Source: Ruminococcus sp. (GTDB lineage: Bacteria; Bacillota; Clostridia; Oscillospirales; Acutalibacteraceae). From it: a stretch of DNA of 64,000 nucleotides. Shown in pieces: positions 15,392-24,829 of this stretch. The position numbers were made by a program, and so were the translations under genes. The stretch covers positions 62,001 to 126,000 of the forward strand of contig JAFRDE010000020.1 in the NCBI GenBank assembly GCA_017403985.1. Reading direction: 5' to 3'. Under the pieces are notes generated by a model. It did not search any database. It was not told the DNA's origin and saw only the letters and a list, made by a program, of their open reading frames with translations. The stretch's first letter is position 1; the number at the start of each line of letters is the position of its first letter.

Positions 15392-15908
15392 TCAATTGCC
15401 TGACAGGAATAATCTGAACCTGCTGAAATGGCAATATTTCGGCAGGTTTCGGTTTATCAATCTCGTCAGGCGCCAGCCTGACTTCGCTTTCTGCACCGAA
15501 ACTTGCTCGAAATCTTGCGCATTTCAGTCCTCTGGAATTTTGATGGAGCAGATTTTTGGCTGACCGCGACAAAACCACAGTCAACCCTTTACGGGTTGAC
15601 GCGGATTTTAACAAAGGACAGGCTAAAATATGCCCGTCAAAATCATGATTCAGATTATTACTGTCAGGCACAGCATGAGGGCAGACGGAATCTTCCGTTT
15701 GCCCTGCATTTCTATCAAACGAAATGTGAAACACATTCAATTTCAGGATTATACAGTTCAGCTTAGCGGTAAAACGAGAGGGTTTGTAGGGACGACCATC
15801 GGTCGTCCGCGGACGGGCAAAGCCCGTCCCTACGATTGAAATCCTTTGGTTTTATTGCTAAACGGCTGTAATGATCCTGTACAAATCCATTTTACAGGAG
15901 GTAACTCT
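15392..15908 (+). other. rpsO-pnp intergenic region
   Basis: It opens with a hairpin at 15419-15447 (CCTGCTGAAAT pairing with ATATTTCGGCAGG), a possible attenuator with a poor T tract. A second hairpin around GTCAACCCTTTACGGGTTGAC sits near 15580-15600. A GTAGGGACG-family element occupies 15786-15833. A minus-strand open frame here (15366-15740) does not look like a protein I recognise. Confidence 0.5.
15786..15833. repeat. GTAGGGACG-family inverted repeat, short copy
   Basis: A 48-bp double hairpin: GTAGGGACGACC-ATC-GGTCGTCCGC followed by GGACGGGC-AAA-GCCCGTCCCTAC. It is like the full-size copies at 29491 and 31635 but without their interior. Confidence 0.8.
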
Positions 15909-18134
15909 ATGGCTAACAAGGCTATGACTTTTGACAAGTACCGCGTGTTCGAGACCGAGCTCGCGGGCAGACCGCTGGTCGTCGAAACCGGCAAAATGAC
16001 CCAGCTCGCCAACGGCGCGTGCTTAGTACGCTACGGCGAGACCGTCGTGCATGTAGCGGCTACCGCTTCGGCGAAGCCCCGCGACGGCATCGACTTCTTC
16101 CCCCTCTCCGTCGACTATGAAGAGAAGCTCTATTCCGTGGGCAAGATCCCCGGCAGCTATATGCGCCGTGAGGGTCGTCCCTCCGAAAAGGCGATCCTGA
16201 CGTCCCGCGTCATCGACCGTCCGATCCGTCCGCTGTTCCCGAAGGACATGCGCAACGACGTCAGTATCGTCGCGACCGTCATGTCCGTCGATCCCGACTG
16301 CGCTCCCGAGATCACCGCGATGATCGGTACCTCGATCGCGATCTCCATCTCCGATATCCCGTGGAACGGCCCGATCTCCGGCGTAAGCGTCGGCTTGGTC
16401 GACGGCGAGATCGTCATCAACCCCAACGCCGAGCAGCGCAAGGTCAGCGATATGTCCACCACCGTCGCTTCTACCGACAGCCGCATCGCGATGATCGAAG
16501 CGGGCGCGAACTGCGTTTCCGACGAGGTCATGTACAACGCGATCATGGCGGGTCATGAGGCGAACCAGAAGATCATCGAGTTCATCAAGGGCATCGTCGC
16601 CGAGATCGGCAAGCCCAAGTTTGAATATCCGTCCAACGAGCCCGATCACGATATGTTCGAGGCGATTAAGGCGTTTGCCGAGGAGGACGTCAAGGCGGCT
16701 CTCGACACCGACGACAAGACCGTCCGCGATGAGCGACTCAAGCCCATCTATGAGGCTGTCCATGAGAAATTCGACGAGATCTATCCCGAGTCTGAAGCGA
16801 AGATCGACGAGTGCCTGTACAAGACCCAGAAGTTCATTGTCCGCCGCTGGCTGCTCGACGAGCAGAAGCGTGTCGACGGCAGAGGCATGGATGACATCCG
16901 TCCCCTCGCGAGTGAAGTCGGCATCCTGCCCCGCGTACACGGTTCGGGTCTGTTCACCCGCGGTCAGACACAGGTCCTGACCATCGCTACCCTCGGCACC
17001 GTCGGCGATATGCAGCTGCTCGACGGCATCGATGAAGAGACCGAGAAGCGCTATATGCATCACTACAACTTCCCCTCCTACTCCGTCGGCGAGACCCGTC
17101 CTTCACGCGGTCCCGGCAGACGCGAGATCGGTCACGGCGCGCTGGCTGAAAGAGCGCTGCTGCCCGTGATCCCCTCCATGGAGGAGTTCCCCTATTCGCT
17201 GAGACTGGTATCTGAGGTCGTATCCTCCAACGGTTCCACCTCTCAGGGCTCCGTCTGCGGCTCCACATTGGCGCTGATGGACGCGGGCGTTCCGATCAAG
17301 GCTCCGGTCGCCGGTATCTCCTGCGGTCTGATCACCGAGGGCGAGCGCTGGATGACCATGGTCGACATCCAGGGACTCGAGGACTTCTTCGGCGACATGG
17401 ACTTCAAGGTCGCCGGTACCCACGAAGGCATCACCGCGATCCAGATGGATCTGAAGATCAGCGGTCTGCTGCCCGAGATGGTCAAGGAGGCGCTCGAAAA
17501 GACCCACAAGGCGCGCGTCTACATCCTCGACGAGATCATGCTCAAGGCGATCGCCGAGCCCAGACCCGAGCTCAGCAAATACGCTCCCAAGATGTTCACC
17601 ACCACCATCGCCGCCGACAAGATCGCCGAGGTCATCGGCAAGAGCGGCAAGGTCATCAAGGAGATCCAGGCGCAGTGCGACTGTAAGATCGACATCGAGG
17701 AAGAGGGCGAGATCGGACAGGTATTCGTCGCGGGCTTAGACGCCGAGAAGTGCCAGCGCGCGATCGATATCATCCAGACCATCGCCACCGACCCCGAGCC
17801 CGGCGCAATGTATCTGGGCAAGGTCACCCGCCTGATGGACTTCGGCGCGTTCGTTGAGATCGCTCCCGGCAAGGAAGGCCTCGTACACATCAGCCAGCTC
17901 GACGTCAAGCGCGTCGACAAGGTCACCGACGTCGTGAACGTCGGCGATGTGATCCGCGTCAAGGTTCAGGAGATCGACGACAAGGGCCGCCTCAACCTCA
18001 GCCGCAGAGACGTGCTGATCGAGGTAGACGGTCTGACTCCCGAGAACAACCCCGATGAGGAACGCAGACCCCGCCGCGACGGCGGCAGAGGCGGTCGCGG
18101 TCCCCGCGGCGGCGGCAGAGGCAGAAGAGGTTAA
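15909..18134 (+). CDS. pnp: Polyribonucleotide nucleotidyltransferase
   Basis: This 741-residue PNPase degrades RNA 3' to 5' by phosphorolysis as a trimer and can join a degradosome. Translation starts at the ATG at 15909 behind CAGGAGGTAAC. Two RNase PH cores are visible (1-~220, with FFPLSVDYEEKLYSVGKIPGS; ~320-550, with TRGQTQ and GRREIGHGALAERAL), with the alpha-helical linker between them. Then come a KH domain with GKSGKVIKEI, an S1 domain (GAFVEIAPGKEGLVHISQL) and a basic RG-rich tail of ~20 residues. The rpsO-pnp order is ancestral. The RG tail is an added RNA-binding feature found in some lineages. Confidence 0.97.
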   Translation: MANKAMTFDKYRVFETELAGRPLVVETGKMTQLANGACLVRYGETVVHVAATASAKPRDGIDFFPLSVDYEEKLYSVGKIPGSYMRREGRPSEKAILTSRVIDRPIRPLFPKDMRNDVSIVATVMSVDPDCAPEITAMIGTSIAISISDIPWNGPISGVSVGLVDGEIVINPNAEQRKVSDMSTTVASTDSRIAMIEAGANCVSDEVMYNAIMAGHEANQKIIEFIKGIVAEIGKPKFEYPSNEPDHDMFEAIKAFAEEDVKAALDTDDKTVRDERLKPIYEAVHEKFDEIYPESEAKIDECLYKTQKFIVRRWLLDEQKRVDGRGMDDIRPLASEVGILPRVHGSGLFTRGQTQVLTIATLGTVGDMQLLDGIDEETEKRYMHHYNFPSYSVGETRPSRGPGRREIGHGALAERALLPVIPSMEEFPYSLRLVSEVVSSNGSTSQGSVCGSTLALMDAGVPIKAPVAGISCGLITEGERWMTMVDIQGLEDFFGDMDFKVAGTHEGITAIQMDLKISGLLPEMVKEALEKTHKARVYILDEIMLKAIAEPRPELSKYAPKMFTTTIAADKIAEVIGKSGKVIKEIQAQCDCKIDIEEEGEIGQVFVAGLDAEKCQRAIDIIQTIATDPEPGAMYLGKVTRLMDFGAFVEIAPGKEGLVHISQLDVKRVDKVTDVVNVGDVIRVKVQEIDDKGRLNLSRRDVLIEVDGLTPENNPDEERRPRRDGGRGGRGPRGGGRGRRG

Positions 18135-18155
18135 GCAACAGGTTGTTGCATCGGT

Positions 18156-18203
18156 TCCGGCAGTTTGAAGCTGCACCCGATCCGGCAGCTTGAAGCTGCA
18201 CCC
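18156..18203 (+). repeat. Tandem 25-bp repeat after pnp
   Basis: TCCGGCAGTTTGAAGCTGCA continuing CCC occurs twice with one difference (18156-18178 and 18181-18203). Each copy contains GCAGCTT/AAGCTGC-type self-complementarity. Confidence 0.75.
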
Positions 18204-18284
18204 AATTCCGCCTTTTGCGATCGTTGATATTCATTAACGTTTCATCAACGGCGGGTCAAAGCAGAATAAAACATGATAAAATGA

Positions 18285-18315
18285 CGGCGTCGCTGAAAAG
18301 CGGCGCCGTTTTTAC
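18285..18315 (+). terminator. Intrinsic terminator of rpsO-pnp
   Basis: ACGGCGTCGCT pairs with AGCGGCGCCGT around a GAAA tetraloop and is followed by TTTTTACTTT. Confidence 0.85.
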
Positions 18316-18397
18316 TTTCAAAAATCCGATTGATTCATACGGTGTTTTGTGATAAGCTAAATACAACAGGATTTTTAGCAAACAAAGGAGCCGCCTT

Positions 18398-19519
18398 ATG
18401 AAATTCATCCATCTGTCCGACCTGCACATCGGCAAGCGGGTCAACGAATTCTCGATGCTGGAAGATCAAAAGCACATCTTAAACCAGATCCTCGATATCA
18501 TCGACAGCGAACATCCCGACGCGGTATTCATCGCCGGCGACATCTATGATAAATCCGTCCCGCCGACCGAGGCGGTCGAGCTGCTGGACGACTTTTTGTT
18601 CCGGCTGTCGGAGCGCGAAACGGAAACTTTCATCATCAGCGGCAACCACGACAGCGCCGACCGTCTGGCGTTCGCCTCGCGGCTGATCGAGAACAGCGGC
18701 GTCCATATCTCGCGCGTCTATAACGGCAAAGTCGCGCGCTATACGGTCGAGGGTGTGAACATCTACCTTTTGCCGTTCCTCAAGCCCGCCCATGTGCGCC
18801 GATACTTTGAGGACGAAAAGATCGGCAGCTACACCGACGCGATGCGGGTCGTCGTCGACAGCCTGAACCTCGACGCGAATCAGCGTAATATCCTGATCAC
18901 CCACCAGTTCGTGACCGGTTCCTCGCGCACAGAATCCGAGGAGATCTCCGTCGGCGGCGCGGACAATGTGGACACGGAGGTCTTCGCGCCGTTCGACTAT
19001 GTCGCGCTCGGGCACATCCACCGCCCGCAGAACTGCGGAAGCGAGCGCATCCGCTACTGCGGCACGCCGCTGAAATACTCCTTCTCCGAAGCAAAGGACA
19101 AAAAGTCCGTGACCGTCGGCGAGCTTGCTGATAACGGAGAGCTTACGATCCGCACCGTCCCCCTCGTCCCCGAGCGCGAGATGGTCGAGCTGAAAGGCTC
19201 CTACGACGAGCTGACGAGCAAGCAGTTTTATGATAACACGACCTACCGCGAGGACTATGTCCACATCACCCTCACCGACGAAGAGGATATCCCCGACGCG
19301 GTCGGCAAGCTTCGGGCGATCTACCACAAGCTGATGAAGCTCGATTACGATAATCAGCGCACCCGCTCCGACAGCAGTCTGTCCCTCGACGCGCAGGCGG
19401 ATACGAAAACGCCGCCGGAGCTGTTCAGCGACTTCTTCACCGCGCAGAACGGAAAGCCGATGAACGAGGAACAAGAGGCATATATCCAAAGCATGATGGA
19501 AAGCGTATGGGAGGGCTGA
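18398..19519 (+). CDS. sbcD: Exonuclease SbcCD subunit D
   Basis: This 373-residue Mre11-type nuclease cleaves DNA hairpins and protein-blocked ends together with SbcC. The five phosphoesterase motifs are in place: DLHIGK (8-13), GDIYD, GNHD, the ITHQFV histidine and ALGHIHRPQ. A capping domain and the C-terminal SbcC-contact region follow. An AAAGGAG site precedes the ATG. The stop lies 1 bp before sbcC, so the subunits are co-translated. SbcCD restricts long palindromes, which is relevant in a genome so rich in inverted repeats. Confidence 0.96.
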   Translation: MKFIHLSDLHIGKRVNEFSMLEDQKHILNQILDIIDSEHPDAVFIAGDIYDKSVPPTEAVELLDDFLFRLSERETETFIISGNHDSADRLAFASRLIENSGVHISRVYNGKVARYTVEGVNIYLLPFLKPAHVRRYFEDEKIGSYTDAMRVVVDSLNLDANQRNILITHQFVTGSSRTESEEISVGGADNVDTEVFAPFDYVALGHIHRPQNCGSERIRYCGTPLKYSFSEAKDKKSVTVGELADNGELTIRTVPLVPEREMVELKGSYDELTSKQFYDNTTYREDYVHITLTDEEDIPDAVGKLRAIYHKLMKLDYDNQRTRSDSSLSLDAQADTKTPPELFSDFFTAQNGKPMNEEQEAYIQSMMESVWEG

Positions 19520-19520
19520 T

Positions 19521-22286
19521 ATGAGACCGATAAACATGACCGTGTCCGCATTCGGACCCTATGCCGACAAGACAGATATCGGTTTTTACAAACTTGGCAA
19601 AAACGGACTGTATCTGATCACCGGCGATACCGGCGCCGGAAAGACGACCATCTTCGACGCAATCGTCTACGCCCTGTACGGTAAGACCGGCAGCGACGAC
19701 CGCAAGCCGGAAATGCTGCGCTCAAAGTATGCCGAACCCGGTACCCAAACCTATGTTCAGCTGGAATTCCAATGCGGCGATAAAACCTACCGGATCAAAC
19801 GCAATCCCGAGTACCTGCGTCCGAAAAAGAGCGGTACGGGCCTCACAAGCGAATCAGCCGGCGTTGAGCTGATCATGCCCGACGGCGATATCGTCACCGT
19901 CCGTTCCGAAGCGGATGAAAAGATCCGCGATATCATCGGGCTCGACCGCAGCCAGTTCATGCAGATCGCGATGATCGCGCAGGGCGAGTTCAAAAAGCTC
20001 CTGCTCGCCGGCACGGACGATCGGAAAAAGATCTTTCGTCAGATCTTCAACACATCCAAATACGACGCTCTCCAGCGAAAGCTCAAGGAAGACTTTCTGA
20101 ACGCGAAGCGTCAGCTTGACGACGCGAACAAGAGCGTCTGTCAGTACATCGGCGGCGTGATCTGCCCCGAGGACAGCGGTTATTATCTCACGCTCGAAAA
20201 GGCGAAGCGGAAGGAAGCGCCCCTGACGGAGGCGACGGCGGCGCTCGAGGGGATCAACCGCGACGACAGCGAAGCGCTCGAACAGCTTGCGGGATCGCTC
20301 AAAGCGCTCGAAGAAAAGCTCGAAGCCGTCAACAACGACCTCGGCAAGGCGGAAGAGAACCGCAAGACAAAGGAAAAGTTCAAAACGATCAGCGACCGCA
20401 TCACCGAAGAGACCGAAAAGCTGAAGCCGACAAAGGAACAGCTCGATAAGGCGCAAAAGGATCACGAAGAGGTCGACACACTGAGAGGTCGGATCGGTGA
20501 ACTGAAAGCGAAGATGCCCGATTACGAGCGCTTTGAAACGCAGTCGGCGGCTCTGAAAATAACCGAAGCGGATATCATAAAGCTGAAAGCCCATATCGCC
20601 GCCTTGGAAGACACGATACAAGCCTCACAGAAAAGCATCGAGGCGCTGAAAGCGGAAAAGACCTCGCTCGACGGCGCGGATGCGGAAAAGCTGAAAGCCG
20701 AAGCCGAAAAGCAGGCGGCGTCCGCAAAAATGACCGCCCTGCAAAAGCTGCAGAAGCAGATCGGCGGGCTCCTCGACGAGGAGAAGAAATACGCTACCGA
20801 ACAGCAGGCGTGCGACAACGCGATCCGCGCGGCGCAGGAGGCTCAGCAAGCGTATAATGAAATGCACGCGGCGTTCCTGCGCGAACAGGCAGGCATCCTT
20901 GCCGAAACATTACAGCCCGGCGAGCCCTGCCCCGTATGCGGCAGTACGGAACACCCCTCCCCCGCACGCAAATCGACCGACGCGCCTGACGAGGCGTCGC
21001 TGAAGAAAGCGAAACAGACCGCCGATACCGCGCAGGGCAAAGCCGAAAAGCTCAGCGCTGATTGCGCGGGACACAGGGGCAGGATCGACAGCCAAAAGAC
21101 GTCCGTCACGGAACAGCTCAAAGAGAACGGCATCAACGCGGAACTCTCCGCGGCAAGCGATATCCTCGCGGACAATATCTCCGCTCTGCAAAAGCAGACA
21201 ACATCGCTCGACGCGCAGATCGCGGCGCAGGAAAAGCGCATCGAACGCAGAAAGACGCTCGACAGCCTTATCCCCGACAGCGAAGAAAAGCTCAAAGCAC
21301 ATAAAGATGATTTAGCTGACTCCGAAAAAGCGCTGTCCGCGCTGACGGCAAAAAAAGAAGAGCTGACCAATCAGCTCGAAGCGCTCCAATCGAGCCTGCG
21401 CTTCGGCGCCAAAAAAGAAGCGCAAGAGCATCTGGACAGCTTGGAGGGCAGGATCACCGCGCTGAAAACCGCGCTTGAGGACGCTCGTGAGAAACACAAC
21501 CGACAAAAGGATATCGTCGAACAGCTGACCGGTCAGCGCATCCAGCTCGAGGCGCAGATCGCCGAAGCCGTCGAGATCGACGAAGAAAAGCTCACAGCGG
21601 AAAAGGCGGAGCTGACCGCCCGCAAAAAGGAGATCGCCGATCGGCGCGAAGCCGTCAGCAACCGTTACGCCTCCAACAAAAAAACACTCGACAACATCCG
21701 CGACCGCATGAAAACCATCGAGCAAGCGGAACAGCGTTATCAGCTGACGAAAGCCATGTCCGACACCGCGAACGGCGAGATTCCCGGCAAGGACAAGATC
21801 ACGCTCGAGGCGTACATCCAGACGACCTACTTCGACCGCGTCATCGCCCGCGCGAACACGCGGCTGATGGTGATGTCCGACGGCAGATATGAGATGAAGC
21901 GCCGCACGGAAGCCGCCAGCAGGAAGACTCAGAGCGGTCTGGACATTGACGTCATCGACCACTACAACGGCAGCGAGCGCCCCGTCAACACCCTCTCGGG
22001 CGGCGAATCGTTCAAGGCTTCGCTGGCGCTGGCGCTCGGGCTCTCGGATGAGGTGCAGTCCGCGGCGGGCGGCGTTCGCCTCGACACCATGTTCGTCGAC
22101 GAGGGCTTCGGCACGCTGGACGACGAATCGCTCCGCAGCGCCGTCACCGCGCTGGTCAGCCTGAGCGAGGGCAACCGGCTGGTGGGCATCATCTCTCATG
22201 TCAGCGAACTCAAGGAACGCATCGACAAGCAGATCGTCATCACAAAGAGCCGCACCGGCAGCAGCGTAGAGATCGTCTGCGACTGA
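19521..22286 (+). CDS. sbcC: Exonuclease SbcCD subunit C (SMC-like ATPase)
   Basis: This 921-residue Rad50-type ATPase opens with Walker A in TGDTGAGKTTIFD. A long heptad-rich coiled coil (about 180-730) is interrupted near residue 470 by the zinc-hook EPCPVCGS, whose CxxC pair joins two molecules. The C-terminal lobe has the signature NTLSGGESF and Walker B DTMFVDEGFGTLDD. It is a little shorter than many SbcC proteins, through a shorter coiled coil. It lies in the order sbcD-sbcC and is followed after 52 bp by a phosphatase gene. Confidence 0.96.
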   Translation: MRPINMTVSAFGPYADKTDIGFYKLGKNGLYLITGDTGAGKTTIFDAIVYALYGKTGSDDRKPEMLRSKYAEPGTQTYVQLEFQCGDKTYRIKRNPEYLRPKKSGTGLTSESAGVELIMPDGDIVTVRSEADEKIRDIIGLDRSQFMQIAMIAQGEFKKLLLAGTDDRKKIFRQIFNTSKYDALQRKLKEDFLNAKRQLDDANKSVCQYIGGVICPEDSGYYLTLEKAKRKEAPLTEATAALEGINRDDSEALEQLAGSLKALEEKLEAVNNDLGKAEENRKTKEKFKTISDRITEETEKLKPTKEQLDKAQKDHEEVDTLRGRIGELKAKMPDYERFETQSAALKITEADIIKLKAHIAALEDTIQASQKSIEALKAEKTSLDGADAEKLKAEAEKQAASAKMTALQKLQKQIGGLLDEEKKYATEQQACDNAIRAAQEAQQAYNEMHAAFLREQAGILAETLQPGEPCPVCGSTEHPSPARKSTDAPDEASLKKAKQTADTAQGKAEKLSADCAGHRGRIDSQKTSVTEQLKENGINAELSAASDILADNISALQKQTTSLDAQIAAQEKRIERRKTLDSLIPDSEEKLKAHKDDLADSEKALSALTAKKEELTNQLEALQSSLRFGAKKEAQEHLDSLEGRITALKTALEDAREKHNRQKDIVEQLTGQRIQLEAQIAEAVEIDEEKLTAEKAELTARKKEIADRREAVSNRYASNKKTLDNIRDRMKTIEQAEQRYQLTKAMSDTANGEIPGKDKITLEAYIQTTYFDRVIARANTRLMVMSDGRYEMKRRTEAASRKTQSGLDIDVIDHYNGSERPVNTLSGGESFKASLALALGLSDEVQSAAGGVRLDTMFVDEGFGTLDDESLRSAVTALVSLSEGNRLVGIISHVSELKERIDKQIVITKSRTGSSVEIVCD

Positions 22287-22338
22287 GCGGAAAATATGAA
22301 GAAAGGAGCCGCGACAGATTATCTGTCAGTGCCATGAT

Positions 22339-22803
22339 ATGATAAAAATACTTTTCGTATGCCACGGCAACATCTGCCGCAGCCCGATGGCGGAATTCGT
22401 CATGAAACAATATGTCCGCGAGGCGGGACTCAGCAAGGAATTTGAGATCGCCTCCGCAGCCACCAGCCGCGAGGAGCTGGGCAACCCCGTCTATCCTCCC
22501 GCGCGGCGTGAGCTCTTAAAACACGGCATCTCCTGCTCGGGCAAATACGCCCGACAGATGACCGCCGCCGAGTATGACCGCTGGGATTACATTCCCATCA
22601 TGGATCGGAACAACGAGCGCAACATCATGCGCATCATCGGCAGCGACCCGCAGCGCAAGGTGCGTCGGCTGATGGAATACGCCGGTCAAAGCCGCGACGT
22701 CGCCGACCCGTGGTACACGGGCGACTTTGAACAGACGTGGGAGGATATCACACAGGGGTGTCGGGCGCTGCTCGACCATATTCGAAAAGAGCATCATATC
22801 TGA
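22339..22803 (+). CDS. Low-molecular-weight protein tyrosine phosphatase
   Basis: This 154-residue cytosolic phosphatase has the P-loop C8-X5-R14 in FVCHGNICRSPMAEF and the general-acid aspartate in DPWYTGDF near residue 128. The nearby DRNNERNIMRI matches the tyrosine-lined DxxN region. No tyrosine kinase or capsule operon is adjacent, so it may act on protein arginine or tyrosine phosphates in general; the substrate is not deducible. It probably reads through from sbcDC. Confidence 0.95.
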   Translation: MIKILFVCHGNICRSPMAEFVMKQYVREAGLSKEFEIASAATSREELGNPVYPPARRELLKHGISCSGKYARQMTAAEYDRWDYIPIMDRNNERNIMRIIGSDPQRKVRRLMEYAGQSRDVADPWYTGDFEQTWEDITQGCRALLDHIRKEHHI

Positions 22804-22810
22804 TACGCGA

Positions 22811-22836
22811 ACAGGCTGTCCTTTCGGACAGCCTGC
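22811..22836 (+). terminator. Hairpin terminator after the phosphatase gene
   Basis: AGGCTGTCC-TTTC-GGACAGCCT is a perfect 9-bp stem. The T tract after it is weak (GCTTCTGT). Confidence 0.5.
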
Positions 22837-22854
22837 TTCTGTATCGTTATCAAA

Positions 22855-23115
22855 TCACGCGCAGATCAATCTCGCGGCGGTGTCGAAATCGTAATGCAGA
22901 TTCACCATATTCACCGCTTCGCCGAGCATGCGTGTCAGGCTGCGCTCGATCGCGGCGATGGGATAATCATCTCCATTGAGGGTGATGTACTTCAGCGACC
23001 AGCCGCGTTCGGTGCGGCGGGCGCGCAGGACGCGCATGCCGCGCATGTCGGAGGTTGCCTCCTTCGCGGCGCTCATCACGTTCTCGCTTGTGTTCCAATC
23101 ATTTCTGTTCAACAT
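22855..23115 (-). CDS. Small protein of unknown function (86 aa)
   Basis: The second of two close ATGs (23115) is chosen because AAAGGAG sits 7 nt before it. The product, MLNRNDWNTSENVMSAAKE and onward, is soluble and mixed alpha/beta in composition. It has an arginine-rich stretch (MRVLRARRTERGW) and a plausible beta segment (SLKYITLNGDDYPI). I do not recognise a family. The Shine-Dalgarno site and codon usage like that of the neighbours support a real gene. It faces the phosphatase gene convergently. Confidence 0.65.
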   Translation of the reverse strand: MLNRNDWNTSENVMSAAKEATSDMRGMRVLRARRTERGWSLKYITLNGDDYPIAAIERSLTRMLGEAVNMVNLHYDFDTAARLICA

Positions 23116-23274
23116 ATCCATTCTCCTTTGCTGTCTGAAAAATATAGGCTGTCCTTGTTCGTTCCTACAATAACAGTATAGCAAAGGATAATGACAATAA
23201 ACGGGACTTTGAACGCACGGCGTCATTCTTTAATTGTAAAAGTAAACGCAAGTCATCATGCTGTGTTGATCGCG

Positions 23275-23307
23275 CAAAAAATGCCTGCTCCTTTAAGGAA
23301 CAGGCAT
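23275..23307 (-). terminator. Intrinsic terminator of the NSS transporter gene
   Basis: On the minus strand ATGCCTGTTCC pairs with GGAGCAGGCAT and is followed by TTTTTTG, just beyond the stop at 23321. Confidence 0.85.
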
Positions 23308-23320
23308 TATCTTTATGCTG

Positions 23321-24703
23321 TCAATAAACACCCAGCGAGCCGAGCAGCAGTATCACCAGCAGGATCGGCGCGACCACCTTGATCATACCGATATACAGCC
23401 ATTTTCTGCGGAACTTTTCGCCGTTCTTGGTCGCCTCGTCGATGATCGTCTTGGGCTTTAATACCCATCCGATCAGGATACAGGTACCGATCGCCAAGAG
23501 CGGCATCAGCACGTTATTGCTGAGGTAATCCATGATATCGAGGATCTGACCGACGGAGCCGTTGGGCAGCTTGAAATCGAAGTAGAGTACGTTGTAGCCA
23601 AGGCATACAACGGTGCTGAGTACCAGCGCGATGATACCCTCGGTGATGGTCGCCTTTTTGCGGGACATCCCCTTGTCGATCATACCCGAGCAGATCGCCT
23701 CCATGATGGAGATACAGCTCGTCAGCGCCGCGAACAGCACCATCAGGAAGAACAGCGCGCCGAAGATATTGCCGGCGACGCCCATCTGGTCGAATATCTT
23801 GGGCATCGCTTCAAACAACAGACCCGGTCCCGCCTTAGATAAGCCCTCTTCGCCGAGAAAGACGTAGACAGCGGGAATGATCATCACGCCCGCGAGGAAC
23901 GCAACCATCGTATCAAAAAACTCGATCTGGTTGACCGACTTGATCAGGTTGTCGTCATCCTTGTAATAGGAGCCGTAGGTGACCATGATGCCCATCGCCA
24001 CGCTGATACTGTAGAACAGCTGCCCCATCGCGTCCATGATCGTCATCAGCACGTCGCGCACGCCGACTCCGTTAAAGTTCGGGATCACATAGATGCCCAA
24101 GCCCTGCATAGCAGTCCTGCCGCCGGTCGCATCATTACCCTTGAGCGTCAGCGAATAGACAGCGATACCGATGATCAGCACGAACAGGATCGGCATGAGC
24201 ACCTTGGAGAGCGATTCGATACCCTTGTTGACGCCGCGGAAGATGACCGCCGCCGTCATCAGCAGGAACACAAAATTATAGACGATCGGCTCGGCATAGC
24301 CCGTGATGAACTGTACGAAGAATCCGTCGCCGGCGGCGGCTCCGCCCCGACCGGTGATGAACACCAACGCGTACTTTAAGACCCAGCCGCCGATCACGCA
24401 GTAGTAGGGCATGATGATGAACGGCACGATGCTGGCGAGTCCGCCCAGAAAGCCCCATTTTTTATGAAGCCTGCCGTAAGCGGTCAGGCAGCTTTGCTTT
24501 GTTTTTCGTCCGATGGAGACCTCGGTCATCAGCAGCGTAAAGCCGAAGGTCAGGGCGAGGATGATGTAGATCACCAAAAACAATCCGCCGCCGTCCTTCG
24601 CCGCCAGATACGGGAATCTCCAGATATTTCCCAGGCCTACCGCGCTGCCCGCCGCCGCGAGCACAAAGCCGATAGAACCCGAAAAGGAACTGCGTTTTTC
24701 CAT
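23321..24703 (-). CDS. Sodium-dependent transporter of the NSS (SNF) family
   Basis: This 460-residue membrane protein has about 11-12 helices and the LeuT fold. The first helix carries the unwound sodium/substrate site AAAGSAVGLGNIWRFPYL. The loop GGLASIVPFIIMPYYCVIGGWVL matches helix 3. NSS carriers import amino acids or related amines with sodium; the substrate cannot be read. An AAGGAG site precedes the ATG, a promoter lies at 24745-24773 and a terminator follows, so it is a single-gene unit. Confidence 0.95.
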   Translation of the reverse strand: MEKRSSFSGSIGFVLAAAGSAVGLGNIWRFPYLAAKDGGGLFLVIYIILALTFGFTLLMTEVSIGRKTKQSCLTAYGRLHKKWGFLGGLASIVPFIIMPYYCVIGGWVLKYALVFITGRGGAAAGDGFFVQFITGYAEPIVYNFVFLLMTAAVIFRGVNKGIESLSKVLMPILFVLIIGIAVYSLTLKGNDATGGRTAMQGLGIYVIPNFNGVGVRDVLMTIMDAMGQLFYSISVAMGIMVTYGSYYKDDDNLIKSVNQIEFFDTMVAFLAGVMIIPAVYVFLGEEGLSKAGPGLLFEAMPKIFDQMGVAGNIFGALFFLMVLFAALTSCISIMEAICSGMIDKGMSRKKATITEGIIALVLSTVVCLGYNVLYFDFKLPNGSVGQILDIMDYLSNNVLMPLLAIGTCILIGWVLKPKTIIDEATKNGEKFRRKWLYIGMIKVVAPILLVILLLGSLGVY

Positions 24704-24744
24704 GGTTTTGCTCCTTGATTAAGGTATTTGCAGGTTGCCTGTTT

Positions 24745-24773
24745 ATTGTATCATAATCGGCAAATATTGACAA
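24745..24773 (-). promoter_or_regulatory. Sigma-A promoter of the NSS transporter gene
   Basis: Minus-strand TTGTCA (24773-24768) and TACAAT (24750-24745) are 17 bp apart. The start codon is about 42 bp beyond the -10 box. Confidence 0.7.
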
Positions 24774-24829
24774 TAGTCAAGACAAAAGAATAATCATTAT
24801 AATTGTGAATAATATGCCGTCGTATCCGG

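Noticed and set aside
15366-15740. 124-codon minus-strand open frame between rpsO and pnp
   Set aside because: It overlaps the rpsO end and hairpin-rich intergenic DNA, has no Shine-Dalgarno site, and looks like translated repeat sequence.
16023-17063. 346-codon minus-strand open frame
   Set aside because: Antisense shadow of pnp with repetitive Asp/Gly/Val/Ala composition.
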